Numbered from the stretch's first letter, positions 1 to 35,084 are shown. The stretch is DNA of 64,000 nucleotides from Branchiostoma floridae (GCF_000003815.2 NC_049985.1:15034522-15098521), one strand, 5' to 3'. Notes: generated by a model from the letters alone, not told the origin. Numbers and translations are program-made.

Positions 1-3000
1 AGGTATGACCAGGTATGGCCAAGGTATGACCAAGGTATTGTCAACGTATGGCCAAGGTATGACCAAGGTATGGCCAAGGTATGACCAAGGTATGACCAAG
101 GTATGACCAAGGTACGTATGGCCAAGGTATGACCAAGGTATGACCAAGGTATGACCAAGGTATGGCCAAGGTATGGCCAAGGTATGACCAAGGTATGACC
201 AAGGTATGGCCAAGGTATGACCAAGGTATGGCCAAGGTATGACCAAGGTAAGGCCAAGGTATGGCCAAGGTATGGCCAAGGTATGACCAAGGTATGACCA
301 AGGTATGGCCAAGGTATGACCAAGGTATGACCAAGGTACGTATGGCGAAGGTACGTATGGCTAAGGTATGACCAAGGTATGACCAAGGTATGACCAAGGT
401 ATGGCCAAGGTATGACCAAGGTATGGCCAAGGTATGGCCAAGGTATGGCCAAGGTATGACCAAGGTATGACCAAGGTATGGCCAAGGTATGGCCAAAATG
501 TGGCCAAGGTGTGACCAAGGTATGACCAAGGTATGACCAAGGTATGACCAAGGTATGACCAAGGTACGTATGGCCAAGGTATGACCAAGGTATGGCCAAG
601 GTATGACCAAGGTATGACCAAGGTATGACCAAGGTGTGACCAAGGTATTACCAAGGTATGGCCAAGGTATGACCAAGGTATGACCAAGGTATGGCCAAGG
701 GTATGGCCAAGGTATGGCCAAGGTATGACCAAGGTATAACCAAGGTATGACCAAGGTATGACCAAGGTATGACCAAGGTATGGCCAAGGTATGACCAAGG
801 TATGGCCAAGGTATGGCCAAGGTATGGCCAAGGTATGGCCAAGGTGTGACCAAGGCATGACCAAGGTATGGCCAAGGTATGGCCAAGGTATGGCCAAGAT
901 ATAACCAAGGTATGACCAAGGTATGACTAAGGTATGACCAAGGTATGACCAAGGTATGACCAAGGTATGACCAAGTTATGGCCAAGGTATGGCCAAGGTA
1001 TGGCCAAAGTATGGCCAAGGTATGGCCAAGGTATGATTAAGGTATTGCCAAGGTATGACCAAGGTATGACCAAGGTATGACCAAGGTATGGCCAAGGTAT
1101 GACCAAGGTATGACCAATGTATGACCAAGGTATGACCAAGGTATGACCAAGGTATGGCAAAGGTATGACCAAGGTATGACCAAGGTATGACCAAGGTATG
1201 ACCAAGGTATGACCAAGGTATGGCTATTAAAGGTATGGCTATGATTATGGGTAACGGTGCACACCCCAGTTCTTCCGCGACCGGTATGGCCAAGATTTGA
1301 CAAAGGTATGACCAAGGTATAGGCAAGGTATGACCAAGGTATGGCCAAGGTATGAACCAAGGTATGACCAAGGTATGACCAGGATTTGGCCAAGGTATGG
1401 CCAAGGTATGGCCAAGGTATGGCCAAGGTATGACCAAGGTATGGCCAAGGTATGACCAAGGTATCGCCAAGGTATGACCAAGGTATGGCCAAGGTATGGC
1501 CAAGGTATGAACCACGTCAGGCCAAGGTATGACCAAGGTATGACCAAGGTACGTATGGCCAAGGTACGTATGGTCAAGGTATGACCAAGGTATGACCAAG
1601 GTATGACCAACGTATGACCAACGTATGACGAAGGTATGACGAAGGTATGGCCAAGGTATGGCCAAGGTATGGCCAAGGTATGACCAAGGTATGACCAAGA
1701 TATTACCAAGGTATGGCCAAGGTATGGCCAAGGTATGGCCAAGGTATGGCCAAGGTATGGCCAAGGTATGACCAAGGTATGACCAAGGTATGACCAAGGT
1801 ACGTATGGCCTAGGTATGACCAAGGTATGACCAAGACCCCGTTCACACTCAAAAAAATGAAGCGGCTTCAACGTGGNNNNNNNNNNNNNNNNNNNNNNNN
1901 NNNNNNNNNNNNNNNNNNNNNNNNNNNNNNNNNNNNNNNNNNNNNNNNNNNNNNNNNNNNNNNNNNNNNNNNNNNNNNNNNNNNNNNNNNNNNNNNNNNN
2001 NNNNNNNNNNNNNNNNNNNNNNNNNNNNNNNNNNNNNNNNNNNNNNNNNNNNNNNNNNNNNNNNNNNNNNNNNNNNNNNNNNNNNNNNNNNNNNNNNNNN
2101 NNNNNNNNNNNNNNNNNNNNNNNNNNNNNNNNNNNNNNNNNNNNNNNNNNNNNNNNNNNNNNNNNNNNNNNNNNNNNNNNNNNNNNNNNNNNNNNNNNNN
2201 NNNNNNNNNNNNNNNNNNNNNNNNNNNNNNNNNNNNNNNNNNNNNNNNNNNNNNNNTATGGCCAAGGTAAGGCCAAGATATGGCCAAGGTATGACCAAGG
2301 TATGACCAAGGTATGGCCAAGGTATTGACCAAGGTATGACCAAGGTACGTATGACCAAGGTACGTATGGCCAAGGTATGACCAAGGTATGACCAAGGTAT
2401 GACCAAGTTATGGCCTAGGTATGGCCAAGGTATGGCCAAAGTATGGCCAAGGTATGGCCAAGGTATGATTAAGGTATTGCCAAGGTATGACCAAGGTATG
2501 ACCAAGGTATGACCAAGGTATGGCCAAGGTATGACCAAGGTATGACCAATGTATGACCAAGGTATGACCAAGGTATGACCAAGGTATGGCAAAGGTATGA
2601 CCAAGGTATGACCAAGGTATGACCAAGGTATGACCAAGGTATGACCAAGGTATGGCTATTAAAGGTATGGCTATGATTATGGGTAACGGTGCACACCCCA
2701 GTTCTTCCGCGACCGGTATGGCCAAGATTTGACAAAGGTATGACCAAGGTATAGGCAAGGTATGACCAAGGTATGGCCAAGGTATGAACCAAGGTATGAC
2801 CAAGGTATGACCAGGATTTGGCCAAGGTATGGCCAAGGTATGGCCAAGGTATGGCCAAGGTATGACCAAGGTATGGCCAAGGTATGACCAAGGTATCGCC
2901 AAGGTATGACCAAGGTATGGCCAAGGTATGGCCAAGGTATGAACCACGTCAGGCCAAGGTATGACCAAGGTATGACCAAGGTACGTATGGCCAAGGTACG

Positions 3001-3500
3001 TATGGCCAAGGTATGACCAAGGTATGACCAAGGTATGACCAACGTATGACCAAGGTATGACGAAGGTATGACGAAGGTATGGCCAAGGTATGGCCAAGGT
3101 ATGGCCAAGGTATGACCAAGGTATGACCAAGATATTACCAAGGTATGGCCAAGGTATGGCCAAGGTATGGCCAAGGTATGGCCAAGGTATGGCCAAGGTA
3201 TGACCAAGGTATGACCAAGGTATGACCAAGGTACGTATGGCCAAGGTATGACCAAGGTATGACCAAGACCTGGCCAAGGTATGGCCAAGGTATGGCCAAG
3301 GTATGGCCAAGGTATGACCAAGGTATGGCCAAGGTATGGCCAAGTTATGACCAAGGTATGGCCAAGGTATGAACCAAGGTATGACCAAGGCATGACCAAG
3401 ATATGACCAAGGCATGGCCAAGGTATGACCAAGGTATGGCCAAGGTATGACCAAGGTATGACCAAGGTATGACCAAGGTATGACCAAGGTATGGCCAAGG
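1..3500. repeat. 11-bp minisatellite array (unit ccaaggtatga / ccaaggtatgg)
   Basis: About 300 head-to-tail copies of an 11-bp unit with an A/G variant at one position, broken by a few insertions (for example extra 'acgt' steps) and by the assembly gap. Because 11 is not a multiple of 3 and the minus-strand unit has no stop, long repetitive open frames of the form IPWSYLGHTLV appear in all three minus frames. They are artefacts of the satellite and no protein is claimed. Two non-repeat islands (about 1232-1283 and 2664-2715) are copies of each other. Confidence 0.97.
1877..2256. other. Assembly gap inside the minisatellite
   Basis: A run of 380 N. The left edge (about 1834-1876) is non-repeat sequence that interrupts the satellite, and satellite resumes directly on the right, so the gap probably hides more array plus a short unique piece. 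Confidence 0.99.
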
Positions 3501-3572
3501 TACAGGATATATACATAAACCATCTTCAATTCAGACATTTTTGTGTAGGGGTTATGATGCTGTGAAATAAGC

Positions 3573-3650
3573 AACACACACAAACACACATGCACGCACG
3601 CACACACACACAAACACACACACACACACACACACAAATACACATACACA
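3573..3650. repeat. (CA)n microsatellite
   Basis: Imperfect CA/CACG dinucleotide tract immediately after the 11-bp array. Its minus-strand translation (cysteine/valine-rich) is a simple-repeat artefact. Confidence 0.95.
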
Positions 3651-6295
3651 TAACGTTAACATACTGTAGTGTGTTAGTATCGTCCTACATTCATATCGTT
3701 CTAAATTCTGCAGAATGTTTTTTTTAGAAACTACATGATAGTTTTCGATTCCACAGCATCTATTTGCTTATTTTGAAGCTGCTTTGTGCGATTTACGATG
3801 TATGGTTGAAAACATTTTAAATTCATGTTTGCTCTCGTTGATGTCATCCATATAATGAAATCAACATGACCTAAGGTAAGGTAGCTAACGCCTGGAACGA
3901 ATGTGTTATTATCAATGCCAATTGCCCATTTCCTCTTCTTCCATGTACGTTTGGTTGAAGATTAAGCTCAGGACACGGATTGGGACGATGGTCTTTTGGT
4001 TTAAGAGGCAGTGGTCGCTTTTTGCTTTTGTTTGTTATGTTTGTGGGAGGGGGGCTAGCTCCTCAAGGGCAGGGGCGCTACAGTTGGTATTTAACAAATT
4101 GTAACGAGGAAGTCACCCACCTCTAACATTTGTGTAGCACCAGGTGACCAGTCCCGCAATGTTCCGTAGAATTCCAGCGCGGAATTAATCCCCAAACGAC
4201 GAAAAATACGGCGAAGAACGAACAACGCAACCAAAACCATTGACAAGCACCGGTCATTGACAATATATCTTCCTGCACGTGAAGTTTGATAATTTGATTA
4301 TTAAACTGCAGCCAATCAGCGAAGAGGAACGCTCAGTAGCTTAGCCATGTTGAATATTAACGACGTCTGCCATTGTTCACCGATTAATGTCTTTTCCTCT
4401 GTCATCCAATTAGATAGCGCGTCTTCGATTAGACATTGGTATCCCAAATCAAAGTTGATTGGTTAAAAAAAAAGTCGCGTGATTCTTTGGGATATTTCCA
4501 TATGAAGCGCCCCGGATTAAATCCCACGCCCAGCTTGCTATTATTTAGAATTATTTGCCATGCCGAATGTGAACTACTTACTGACAACAACAAATAATTC
4601 GTCAAATAGCTCAGGAAATATACTCAGGTAAGATCAAATTATATACCAGAAGTTACTGTCCAATCGTTGCTATATTTTACAGGGCTTGTATCTATGATAT
4701 GGTGGGGTGTACATGTTCCCCATTTTTAAGCCTGAAGTGTCATCGATTTTCGATAACTAGCGCGATTTTTTTGCCGAAATCTGCCAGTTTAGGTCGGATT
4801 TTGACAACCTTACGATGCTATGTTACAAATAAAGAAAACAACAGGTTTTATCCGGTCCCTCGAGTGGACACCTTAAACAGGATCGGCTTAGTACCTTTTC
4901 TTATGGACGACGCGATTTTCAACGAGAACACAAAAATCACAACCAGTACGCCCATTTATTTATCCCTGCTTACAAGTTGTTACTATCGGCTAACCTCTGC
5001 CAGGCTTCACAGGTCGCTGAAAAAACAGCTGTAGAAATCGGCCCAAAGGACAATACAATAACAATAATAACAATACATGTATGTTAAAATACCGGAGGAC
5101 TTTTTGGCCGGAGTACCATCCTCCATATATAAATTGACCGCTGGCTCGGATAGCAAGCAAAAGGATTAACGGTTCAGACGCGGAGATGTAGTAGTAGTCG
5201 GAAAATCCCAACCTCTGCTTGGAGAGTAGGAAGGATTGACACATTGAGCCAGCGGGCTACGGAAGGCTGTACTCAGGTTGATTATGGCTGGGCGAAAAGG
5301 ACCTCATATGAATGAATGAATGGTTTTATTTATAAGAGAAGTACTGTACCAAGGTGGTAAATTGTACTCCTCTGCCGGCTACTGGTTATCCGTTTATTTG
5401 ACCAATCTGTACTTTGTTCTGCTACCTGTGAAGCCTGGAATAGTGTAGCCATTAGTAACAACATGCAAAAAGGCTTAGATTTGCGTCCTTTTCTTTTCAT
5501 AACAGAGAAAATAGTGTCAAAACGTTGGATTAAGGTCTTGTCGAATTAGGTCTGTTAGTTGTTTTTCTACCGTTACATCTGTGAAAAAATCATCGAAATC
5601 AACAATTATTGACTAGTGTTTCTCTTTAATATTGGTGTGCAATATCGCAAGCCTTTCCGATAACTGTTATATCTTCTTACATTCATACTTTGTGTGATTC
5701 AACCCCCCAAAGTCCTTGGCTCAGTAGCAGATTAGATTTATTAAGTGAAACACGATTCAGCGAGAATATAAAACATAACACATGACTTTATGGCAGATGT
5801 TCCATGTAAGACATCACGAAATCGCCGTAAGATACAGCTAACCGCGCGGGTCGGTTGCAACACCGACGCCGACGCCGTGTAAGGCATCGATATCTGCCTA
5901 CAACTTTGTCATAATTTAGGACGCACACGCACACGTCATATCAAGTTTTGCATAGTTTATTGATAAACAGATCATTCTCGTTGTAGACATGTAACCTCTT
6001 TTTCGGAAGCTATGCTAAAGCTCACCCACTAGTTGAGCAATAGCTGCAGCAGTACCAGCAGCAGAGCAGATAATTTGCTGCTCATTTTGATATCACAATA
6101 GGTATTACAAAAGACAGAGCTACAATGATATGTTGTAGATCATAAATGGGTTATGATTGTGTATTAGCATCAAAAATACAAATTCACCACTTCTTTTCGA
6201 GTATGTCAATAATCTATGGTCTAAGAACCCGTACCACTGCGGACTTTCCTCGTCCCCCCGAAGAAAAAAAGACAAAAAAAACTTTGATACTTAAA
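3651..6295. other. Spacer downstream of the kringle gene, no gene recognised
   Basis: AT-rich sequence with short open frames only (the longest about 110 codons at 4699-5034), none with a recognisable domain or with splice sites that join it to anything. The 3' UTR of the kringle gene must lie at its right end. Confidence 0.6.
5956..5961 (-). terminator. Candidate polyadenylation signal of the kringle gene
   Basis: AATAAA on the minus strand, about 335 nt past the stop codon at 6296-6298. It is the first such hexamer after the stop. Assigned by position only. Confidence 0.4.
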
Positions 6296-27784
<21,489 letters not shown>

Positions 27785-30061
27785 GGTCTGATTCGATGGC
27801 AGCCAAACACAACATACACACGACTGTACATGCACAGGTATGAATGCAGACTTATTACTAACAGCTTTCACGCGATTATGAATAGTAATTCATTGCAACT
27901 GTGCGTGGGCTGTAACATGCCGACATGATGACATAACACTCCATGGGGCGCTGATCATGTTGTTGTCACAAAAAAATAGATTTTACAATCAAGACTCTCA
28001 TGACCTTTTGAAACGAGCCCGCCAAGCGTGTTGACCAATATACTTGCCTAACATGTTGGAAAATTAAACCGACAAAGGGGATCGTCCAATTTCCCATGTA
28101 TCTAACGCTAGCTGTCTAAGTCGTTGAGAAAAGCGTGCGTTATCTTAATTGTGGTTTACATATATGTTGTCAGAGTAAGTCACTACGTATTTTTTACCTA
28201 CTAAAATTGGACTAGCGATATCCGTCGTCGCCTATACTTAATAACATTTCCTGATTAATCTTTAATGGAATATATAGTACACGAGATACGTATCATACTG
28301 GTAGACATACTGTTTTCTTACATTTTGTGCTTTTGATTTAGAAATTGGTTTTTGAACAAATGATATTTTTGATCATTTTAACGTTACTCGGCTTCATACC
28401 TACAGATACTCTGTCTGCAAAAGGGTAGAATTCTAGCAAAGAATTTGATATTGCGTGTTTAATTAGTGCTTCTTTTAAATAATTGAAACGGTATGCAGAA
28501 GCGCATTGGCCTGGCTTCTAGCTCTTATTAGGTTGAATTGGAAGTTACCGGGCTAGTAAGGCCACAGCATGTAAATTTTATGGTTGACATTAGCGCAATC
28601 ATTAATTTTTGCCTGATTTCAGAAGAAACGTCTTCTCCGGGTGTGGTTAGATAGACAAAAATGGAACAATAGATGGTGTTGTAGCCTAATGATTGTACAT
28701 GTAGAAGTGACAAGGGAGGTAGTCATGACTATAGTTGCAATTGCAGAAGTGAGACTTGTTCGATAGTGCCACTAATATGAAAGACACTGAGTGTATACGT
28801 AGTTTTCAGTTTGGTGATACCTTGGGCATGGGCAGTATACCATTAGTGAATAGTGTCACCTTTACTACACTAGTGCGCTTCGTGAATACAGGAGTAAATG
28901 GCTTGTTATTTGTGATGCCATGTATTGTCCCTTTTATTCTTGTTCACAAACGTTTATGGTGTCTATTTTCAAAATGTACTAGCTAGCCATCTTGTTTTCA
29001 TTTACCCATCTTGTTTTTCTTCGCTCTATCTCATTATTTTTACATTCTCCATAGAATGTCATCCAAATTTTTGTGTGTGGCCTAAAGCAGAATTAAATGG
29101 CGCACACGTTGTTTACGGCCTTGAGAGGCGACCTCTGTACCGGATGAAGAGGTTAAAGGGTCATCGCCATAGGAACAGACCAAGAAGAATGGCTGGAATG
29201 GTTGCAATTACTCTGGGGTATATAAATGCAATTGGCACAATAAGGCAAGGTGGAGATGTAAAATAAACCTCGTTTGTTAAAAGTTTTGCAAATCGAAGCG
29301 GCAACCAATTTTTTCTCACAGAGGAATGATATTTTTTTGTTCATCCAAGAAAGCGGATGAGGGGACAAGAGGCGTTTTTGTAATTATCGTCCATTCCTTA
29401 AAAACTTTTAGAATGGAATATCCCTGAGATATCGACATGGGGCAGCCATGCTATTCCCAAACATTCAGACATCTGCGGACAGATTGGAAAACACGTTGTT
29501 TTTAAAACCACAGATTTCTAGGCGCCTTTTGTCAAAACTTAAGACGCCTTGAGGCCGAAATACTAGGGTACTGCATTTTTGTACTTTGGTCATTGGTTGT
29601 TTTTAATACCAGCAGTTAAAATAGAAATAGGACACAGTAGCACAGACTCACAAGGGAATGAGTCAGCTGTACACACATTTAACACAAACAGTTTCATCAT
29701 TTTAAAAACTGAGGAATTACGTTTTTATTCACATTAAGATAAGTATATAATAGCTTCCATTGTATTAATTGCTATTACTAGGAAGTATGTTTGTCCTCTA
29801 TTTGTGTAGATTGTAAGTCTTTCAAAAGGAATACACGTGGTTGTACAAAAACAAACAAAACTTTGAAAAGCTTGAACAGCTGAAAACTGCATAGCCAAAG
29901 AATTTCAACTCCTTGTCATGAACTTATAAAAAGCGTTGGATTCAACACGTGACGGATTCCTGAGAACTAACATATGGCTGGTTCTGACAATGAAAACAAC
30001 CATAGTGATTACTGCAGATCTTCCAATGTTATGTATGGCGGAATGATAATAAATATCTTAC
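27785..30061. other. Sequence between the two candidate first exons
   Basis: Would hold the promoter of exon A. No TATA box or gene is convincing. 28555-28715 is one copy of a dispersed repeat whose ends recur inverted at about 46290-46640. Confidence 0.5.
28555..28715. repeat. Dispersed repeat (ggccacagca ... cctaatgattgtacatgtag)
   Basis: The blocks 'aaggccacagcatgtaaat', 'cctgatttcagaagaaacg' and 'tagcctaatgattgtacatg' recur at 46290-46640, there with the last two inverted. Family unknown. Confidence 0.55.
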
Positions 30062-30107
30062 CTGCCATAAGCCCCACAGTTGCTAGGAACGACGTGGTCG
30101 GCGCCAT
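30062..30107 (-). CDS. Possible alternative first exon B of the kringle gene
   Basis: ATG at 30107 opens MAPTTSFLATVGLMAG and runs into a perfect GTAAGA donor in phase 1 (46 nt). The phase, strand and short hydrophobic segment fit a second signal-peptide exon spliced to the same phase-1 acceptor at 23427. The hydrophobic stretch is short, so it could instead be chance or the first exon of another transcript. Confidence 0.45.
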
Positions 30108-31321
30108 GCTTGATCACAGACACAGCCGCTCCTGAAGAAACTATCCTAAGTAAGGAAGAATTCTTGAGAAAACTTAGCTCCTAGCCACCTCTTGAGTTGT
30201 GAAGAGACAATGCAAAGGGTTGGGACTACGCAAAGATATCTCCCCGAGTACTGGCACAACGGAGACTTAGTCTAATGATTAACATAAACCACACACCTGG
30301 CTACCACGTCCTTTGGTGACTTGGCAAATGTCAAGAGGGTTCCTGTGCCTTACCACACACAGAGATATCGAATTAGATACGAAGGATGCGAGTTACCAAG
30401 GAATATTGCTAGCTGTTGTTACTAACGTCAAGAGTTTGTATAAGTAGTGGCATGTTGTATTGTTAGGTCTGTACATACCATAATTCAGGCTAGACACTTA
30501 TTGTTAGGATAACTTATTTGCTAGAGCCAAAGAAAAAGTTTGCTTTCTTCACCTATTCTAAAGTTACAACTTTGCACAGTTACCTAAATGTCTAATTGTT
30601 TTATAACATCTCATGGAAATGCGTTTCAGTGTCAAACTAACGTTTAGGGACAGCATACTTCTGACAAATGGTGTTAATGTTGTATTCTAAAGGTTTCTAA
30701 TGTATTATGCATTGGAAATAATTTGCATACATTACGCCTGTCAGTGATCTTCTCTATCCACGTAACACAACTTGACAGTCTTATCTTAGCAAAGAAGGCT
30801 ACAGCCAGTAGCGTTTTCACATTAATTATGTAAATGATGCCATCTGCATAGTTTATGTCTAATGATGTTTACCTTCAGTTAACTTGTAAACGCATGTAAT
30901 TACTATCATTTGCTAATGTGTTATCTATTTATTTCATGTTCTCATTAATTAGGCAAATTAGTTACTGATTGGCATAACTACCATCTGATTATGTCAATAA
31001 TCACTGAAGCCGTCTACATACCACAAGTCGTGACGATATGTCAACCCCTTCTTGAATTTGTCTTCTTCAAAGTTTCAAACTAAATGAGCCTCTGTAGTTC
31101 AGAACAGCCTTCATCACTTTATGAATCCAAGAACTATCTACCATTAAATTATTTTTACCGTAACATGTCCGAAACACGAGATATGAAAACTTGAAATCCT
31201 GCTGCGGTGCCTTGGAAATCCACGAGGAGTCCGTGATCAGATCAATTTGTCAACACCAGCATGCCAAATGTCACAAAAATCTGTCTACAACTTCTCGCGT
31301 TGAGCTATTCACAAGAAAACA

Positions 31322-31381
31322 AACACAGGCAGACAGGCAGACAGAAATCTAGGCAGACAGACAGGCAGGCAGATAGGCAAG

Positions 31382-31413
<32 letters not shown>

Positions 31414-31512
31414 TAGGCAGACACACAGACAGACAGACAGATAGGCAGACACACAGACAGACAGACAGATAGGCAGACACACAGACAGACAGACAGGCAG
31501 GCAGGCAGACAG
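31322..31512. repeat. (CAGA)n satellite with a 28-30-bp higher order
   Basis: Tetranucleotide CAGA array in which 'cagataggcagacacaca' recurs three times at even spacing. The Cys/Leu/Ser/Val reading frames on the minus strand are simple-repeat artefacts. Confidence 0.95.
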
Positions 31513-31989
31513 ATGCAAAGACCCAACCACGTAAGTGAGCGTAAGTCGTAACCCTCTTGGCCAAAGTACAGATGAGATATTTAAGGCCCAGTCATGATCA
31601 GGCTTTCAACATTTCCAGCTAACTTCATCATATTCAACAAGTACTATAAAGACATACAGATTTACCTGTTTAGTCCCAGATGTCCCTACTGGTCACTGTC
31701 AGCTTGCAGGCTAGGTGCACAGTGCTTTGTGTGACTGGGAATAGAACCGATTTCCTAACTGTTGGGCTTCTACAGACAATGTTAGAATGATTCACTATCA
31801 TATAGGAAACACGTCTTTAGTTTTCTGGGAAAAGTGACTTCATCCGGGGAAATATTTGGCAACCATCCACAAGGCCCGGCAAATCATCGGAAATACATGG
31901 ACGTTCCTTGTTTTACCAGCCGTGTGTTTGAAATTTGACTCTTATAAGACATAGTATGTACGCTAAGATAACAACCTTTATTAAGTTCA

Positions 31990-32190
31990 GTAGCGTAAGA
32001 GTCGACATTATTTTTTTTGTATTTTGGCGTGGGTCCGTGAGATCGTGAATATTCCGTGTTTAAATATTAATGAAGTTGTTGATGCAAGGGGCGTAATAGT
32101 GGACATTATTTATTTATATGTGTAATTTGGCGTGGGTCCGTGAGACCGTAAATATATTCCGTGTTCAAAGGAAATTGTTGATGCAACCTT
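31990..32190. repeat. 103-bp tandem duplication
   Basis: The block ending 'tttggcgtgggtccgtgag' with 'gttgttgatgcaa' downstream occurs twice, 103 bp apart. Confidence 0.8.
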
Positions 32191-32990
32191 TGGACAAAAT
32201 AATGCCCCTGAATTATGCGTTCTCTTTTAGTGGCAAACCTTGGCGAACATTGTCATGTGCTTACTCGGAAATACGCCCTCCCCCGCTCAACCCTCAATGT
32301 TCGAAATAAGTGACAAGGTGGCCAGCATGTACATGAGTGACGTCATATACCATTCTTCTCCAAGTAGAGGATATGGTGTGTGTGTGTGTTGGGGGTGGTG
32401 GTGGTGGTTGGGTGTTGGTTGGGTGGGGGTGGTGGGGTTGGCTAATAGTAATAGTGATTTTTCCCACCAAAAACAATGCACTTACATCTGGGTAAAAACT
32501 GATCATCAATTAAAATAGGTTTTGCTAATCACAACCTTATTTGCATAATCAATGAGACAAGATACAACAAGAAATTTTGCAAAAGCTTTAGACATGTCAA
32601 GGAGCTTTGAGATCTCGGAACTCCTGTTTGTGTATTGTTTTGTGTGATAGAATGTTCGGCCGTGCAGGCATGTTATAAACATGCTTCAGAATGTTGACCG
32701 TCGTCAATACAACCTGACACTCATTAACTTTTGTTTGCCGAAAAACGGGAGGAGGGAATTCGTACGTCATATGTCACGTGGTTTAGGACTTCAAATATTC
32801 AAAAATATCAGGTGTTGTAGCTCAGGTAGTGTTACCAAGTGTTACGTATATCTTCATATTAGCCTTCATATCTGACATGCTGTATTAATTATACGAGAAA
32901 CTCAATGATCAATTATATATGTAAGATCAACTAAAGCATTGACTTGTGCTAGAAAAAAAAGAACAACTGGCCTTGAAAGCCCTGTACTCT

Positions 32991-32996
32991 TTTATT
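32991..32996 (-). terminator. Candidate polyadenylation signal of the kinase gene
   Basis: AATAAA on the minus strand, about 165 nt past the kinase stop codon. Confidence 0.5.
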
Positions 32997-33159
32997 ACGT
33001 TTCTTGCCACTTATTGAGCTTGACTTGTTTTAACTGTGAGAAATTATGGTGAGATTTTCCTCCTTTGTTGTACATGTCATGCCCACTGCTTTAACCCTAT
33101 GTGTTTTGTAATATGTATAATGAATACACGTTACTCAACACAGTTCATTGTTTGATTGT

Positions 33160-35084
33160 CTACGGCCAAGCACTCAGTCGGTTTCTTCCGCCGTTCCGAG
33201 AAAGATGGGCGTCATCAGAGCTCTTCCCTCTAGTTTGGATCCTCCCCGTTTTGGCATGGGGAGTGCATAACATCCTTGATCGGAACCGTTGAACATCACC
33301 GGCAGGCTTGGTATCCATGGGCGGGAGCTGGGCGACTAGCTGGCCCGCCTTCCAATTGGTGTCTATCGGTGGGAGAAAACGGTCAGCTTCTACCTTCTCT
33401 TCGCGATTCCTCCTTTGGTTGCCAAGCTTCTTTCTCGCTTTACGGTCTCGTTTTTTGATATTCCTTCCACCAACAACAGCACCTTCGCTTCTTTTTCCTG
33501 TCAAGCGCGCCACCTTCTTGTTGTTTTTCGTCACAGTCCGGACGCGATTGGAGCTCCCTCTTTTCACCTTCAAAGGAACTGCAGCACGCAGCTCGTTCTC
33601 CTCTTCCAAGTCGAATGAGGAAGCTTCAGATCTGAGATCTTCGATTTTTCCGTCTCCAGCTGTTATCAACTCCGGAGGAGGCGGAGAAAGGGTTTCGGGA
33701 GAAGACTCTCTCTTCTTGGAGTACCATGGTGAAGCGTGGTCGCTCTTAACCCCCCGAACGGCCCTTGCCTTTCCGGACGAATGCAACCGTCCCATTGCTG
33801 GCTCACTTGCCTTACTCTTAATAGAAGAAAGCGCTGTTTTAGCTGCACGTTTCTTCTTCAGCGTGATATTCTTCGGATTTTTGTCACGCCTTTCCGGAAC
33901 AGATTTTTTGTGGTGCTGGACTTTATCCTGTTTCTCGGTCAGCTGAACGCCAGTTGTCTTATGATCTCTGATGTCCTCAACTACAAGACTGGATGTACTG
34001 TCCTCAGAATCTTCTTCAAAGTCATCGCTGTAATCGTAGTCATCCTGAATGCTTTCGACCGCAGTGTGGACTGAAGCCTCGACCGCAGTGTGGACTGGAG
34101 CCTCGACATAAGTGTGGTCTGGAGTTTTTATTTTCTTTGCTTGGAAGCGCTTTCCATCGCCAACACGGTTGGTTTTCTTCTTCTTTAAAGTAGAGCCACG
34201 ATTCTTCCGCGTGACCGTCACGTGATCGTCAGTGGAGGGCTCGTGCAATTCTTTCTTTGTGTGCTTTTCTGCCACTTCATTTATCCGTTGCCCACGTGAT
34301 TCCTCTCTCTTGATGCTCTTCCTGTTGTCAGCTGAGATGTGGTTTACTTGTCCATCGCTTGGCGGCGCTATTTTACTCTTAACTTTAGTCCCATCTTCAG
34401 ATGTCTTCCTTTGTTTGTTGACCTCTTTCTTGGATTCTTTTCTGTCGGGAATTGCAACTGTGTTATCCTCCTCTTTAGCCTTTCCTGACTCTGGATTTTT
34501 CGTGTTTTGCTTGGTGTTACTCTTTGCACGTCGCCTCTGTTTTTGATCCTGATGTTCTATTTTGTTATGGCCTTCCTTCTTCAACTGTTGGGCTGACTCT
34601 TCTAGCTCGTTTCTATCCGATGTCTTGTCCAACCCAACTCGCTTCCGCTCCCTTCTTGAGTTTCTGGCATTCGTAGAGTTTGCAGTCGGGTCCGTGGGTT
34701 TTCCGTAGGGTTCGTCTTGGCTGAGTTCCTCAGGAGTTGTGTTTAAAGGAGAAGGCGCTTTCCTTCCATCCAGGTCTGCATCCAAACCCTGAGGTCCTAA
34801 CTGTGGTTTAAAACTGCCCGCGTCACTACTACTTTCCGCCCCTCCCTCCCTGCCCGACTGGACAGCCTCTTCGTCATCCACCTGGCGGATATTCTCGGCA
34901 TTGCAGTCCGAGCTCTTGGGACTCTCCATGTCGCCATAGTGTTCTTTAAAAAATACCACAAGTTCCGGAACATCCTCAGACTTCACGTACGGTCTCCGTA
35001 GCCAGGAATTGGTACTGATTTGCTTCAGACTGGGCCGCCTTTTCGTGTCCACTTGTAAGATCTTCTCGGCTAAGTACTTGGATT
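33160..35084 (-). CDS. Kinase exon 7: end of the catalytic domain and charged tail
   Basis: 1925 nt, phase-1 acceptor, stop TAG at 33160-33162. Begins with subdomain XI ([20 protein letters not shown], then W-L-R-R-P). The remaining approximately 600 residues are predicted disordered: many K/R/E blocks, an acidic run [12 protein letters not shown], and a threefold H-T-x-V-E-A/S repeat at about 34050-34120. Probably a docking or microtubule/chromatin-binding region; no known domain seen. Confidence 0.9.

Larger units (their letters stand above)
30108..33159. other. Spacer between the kringle gene and the kinase gene
   Basis: No gene recognised. Holds the CAGA satellite (31322-31512), a 103-bp tandem duplication (about 31990-32190) and a GT/TGG-rich tract (32373-32440). 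Confidence 0.6.

Noticed and set aside
41-3516. Many long minus-strand reading frames (up to about 410 codons) rich in I-P-W-S-Y-L-G-H-T-L
   Set aside because: They are translations of the 11-bp satellite in rotating frames, with no unique sequence, no splice logic and no domain.
28925-29266. 113-codon plus-strand frame with a basic C-terminal half
   Set aside because: No domain, no splice partners, and stretches of low-complexity sequence.
31305-31564. Three overlapping Cys/Leu/Ser/Val-rich frames
   Set aside because: Translations of the CAGA tetranucleotide array.
33308-33946. 212-codon plus-strand frame opposite the kinase tail
   Set aside because: Shadow of the long minus-strand exon, with composition dictated by Lys/Glu codons on the other strand.
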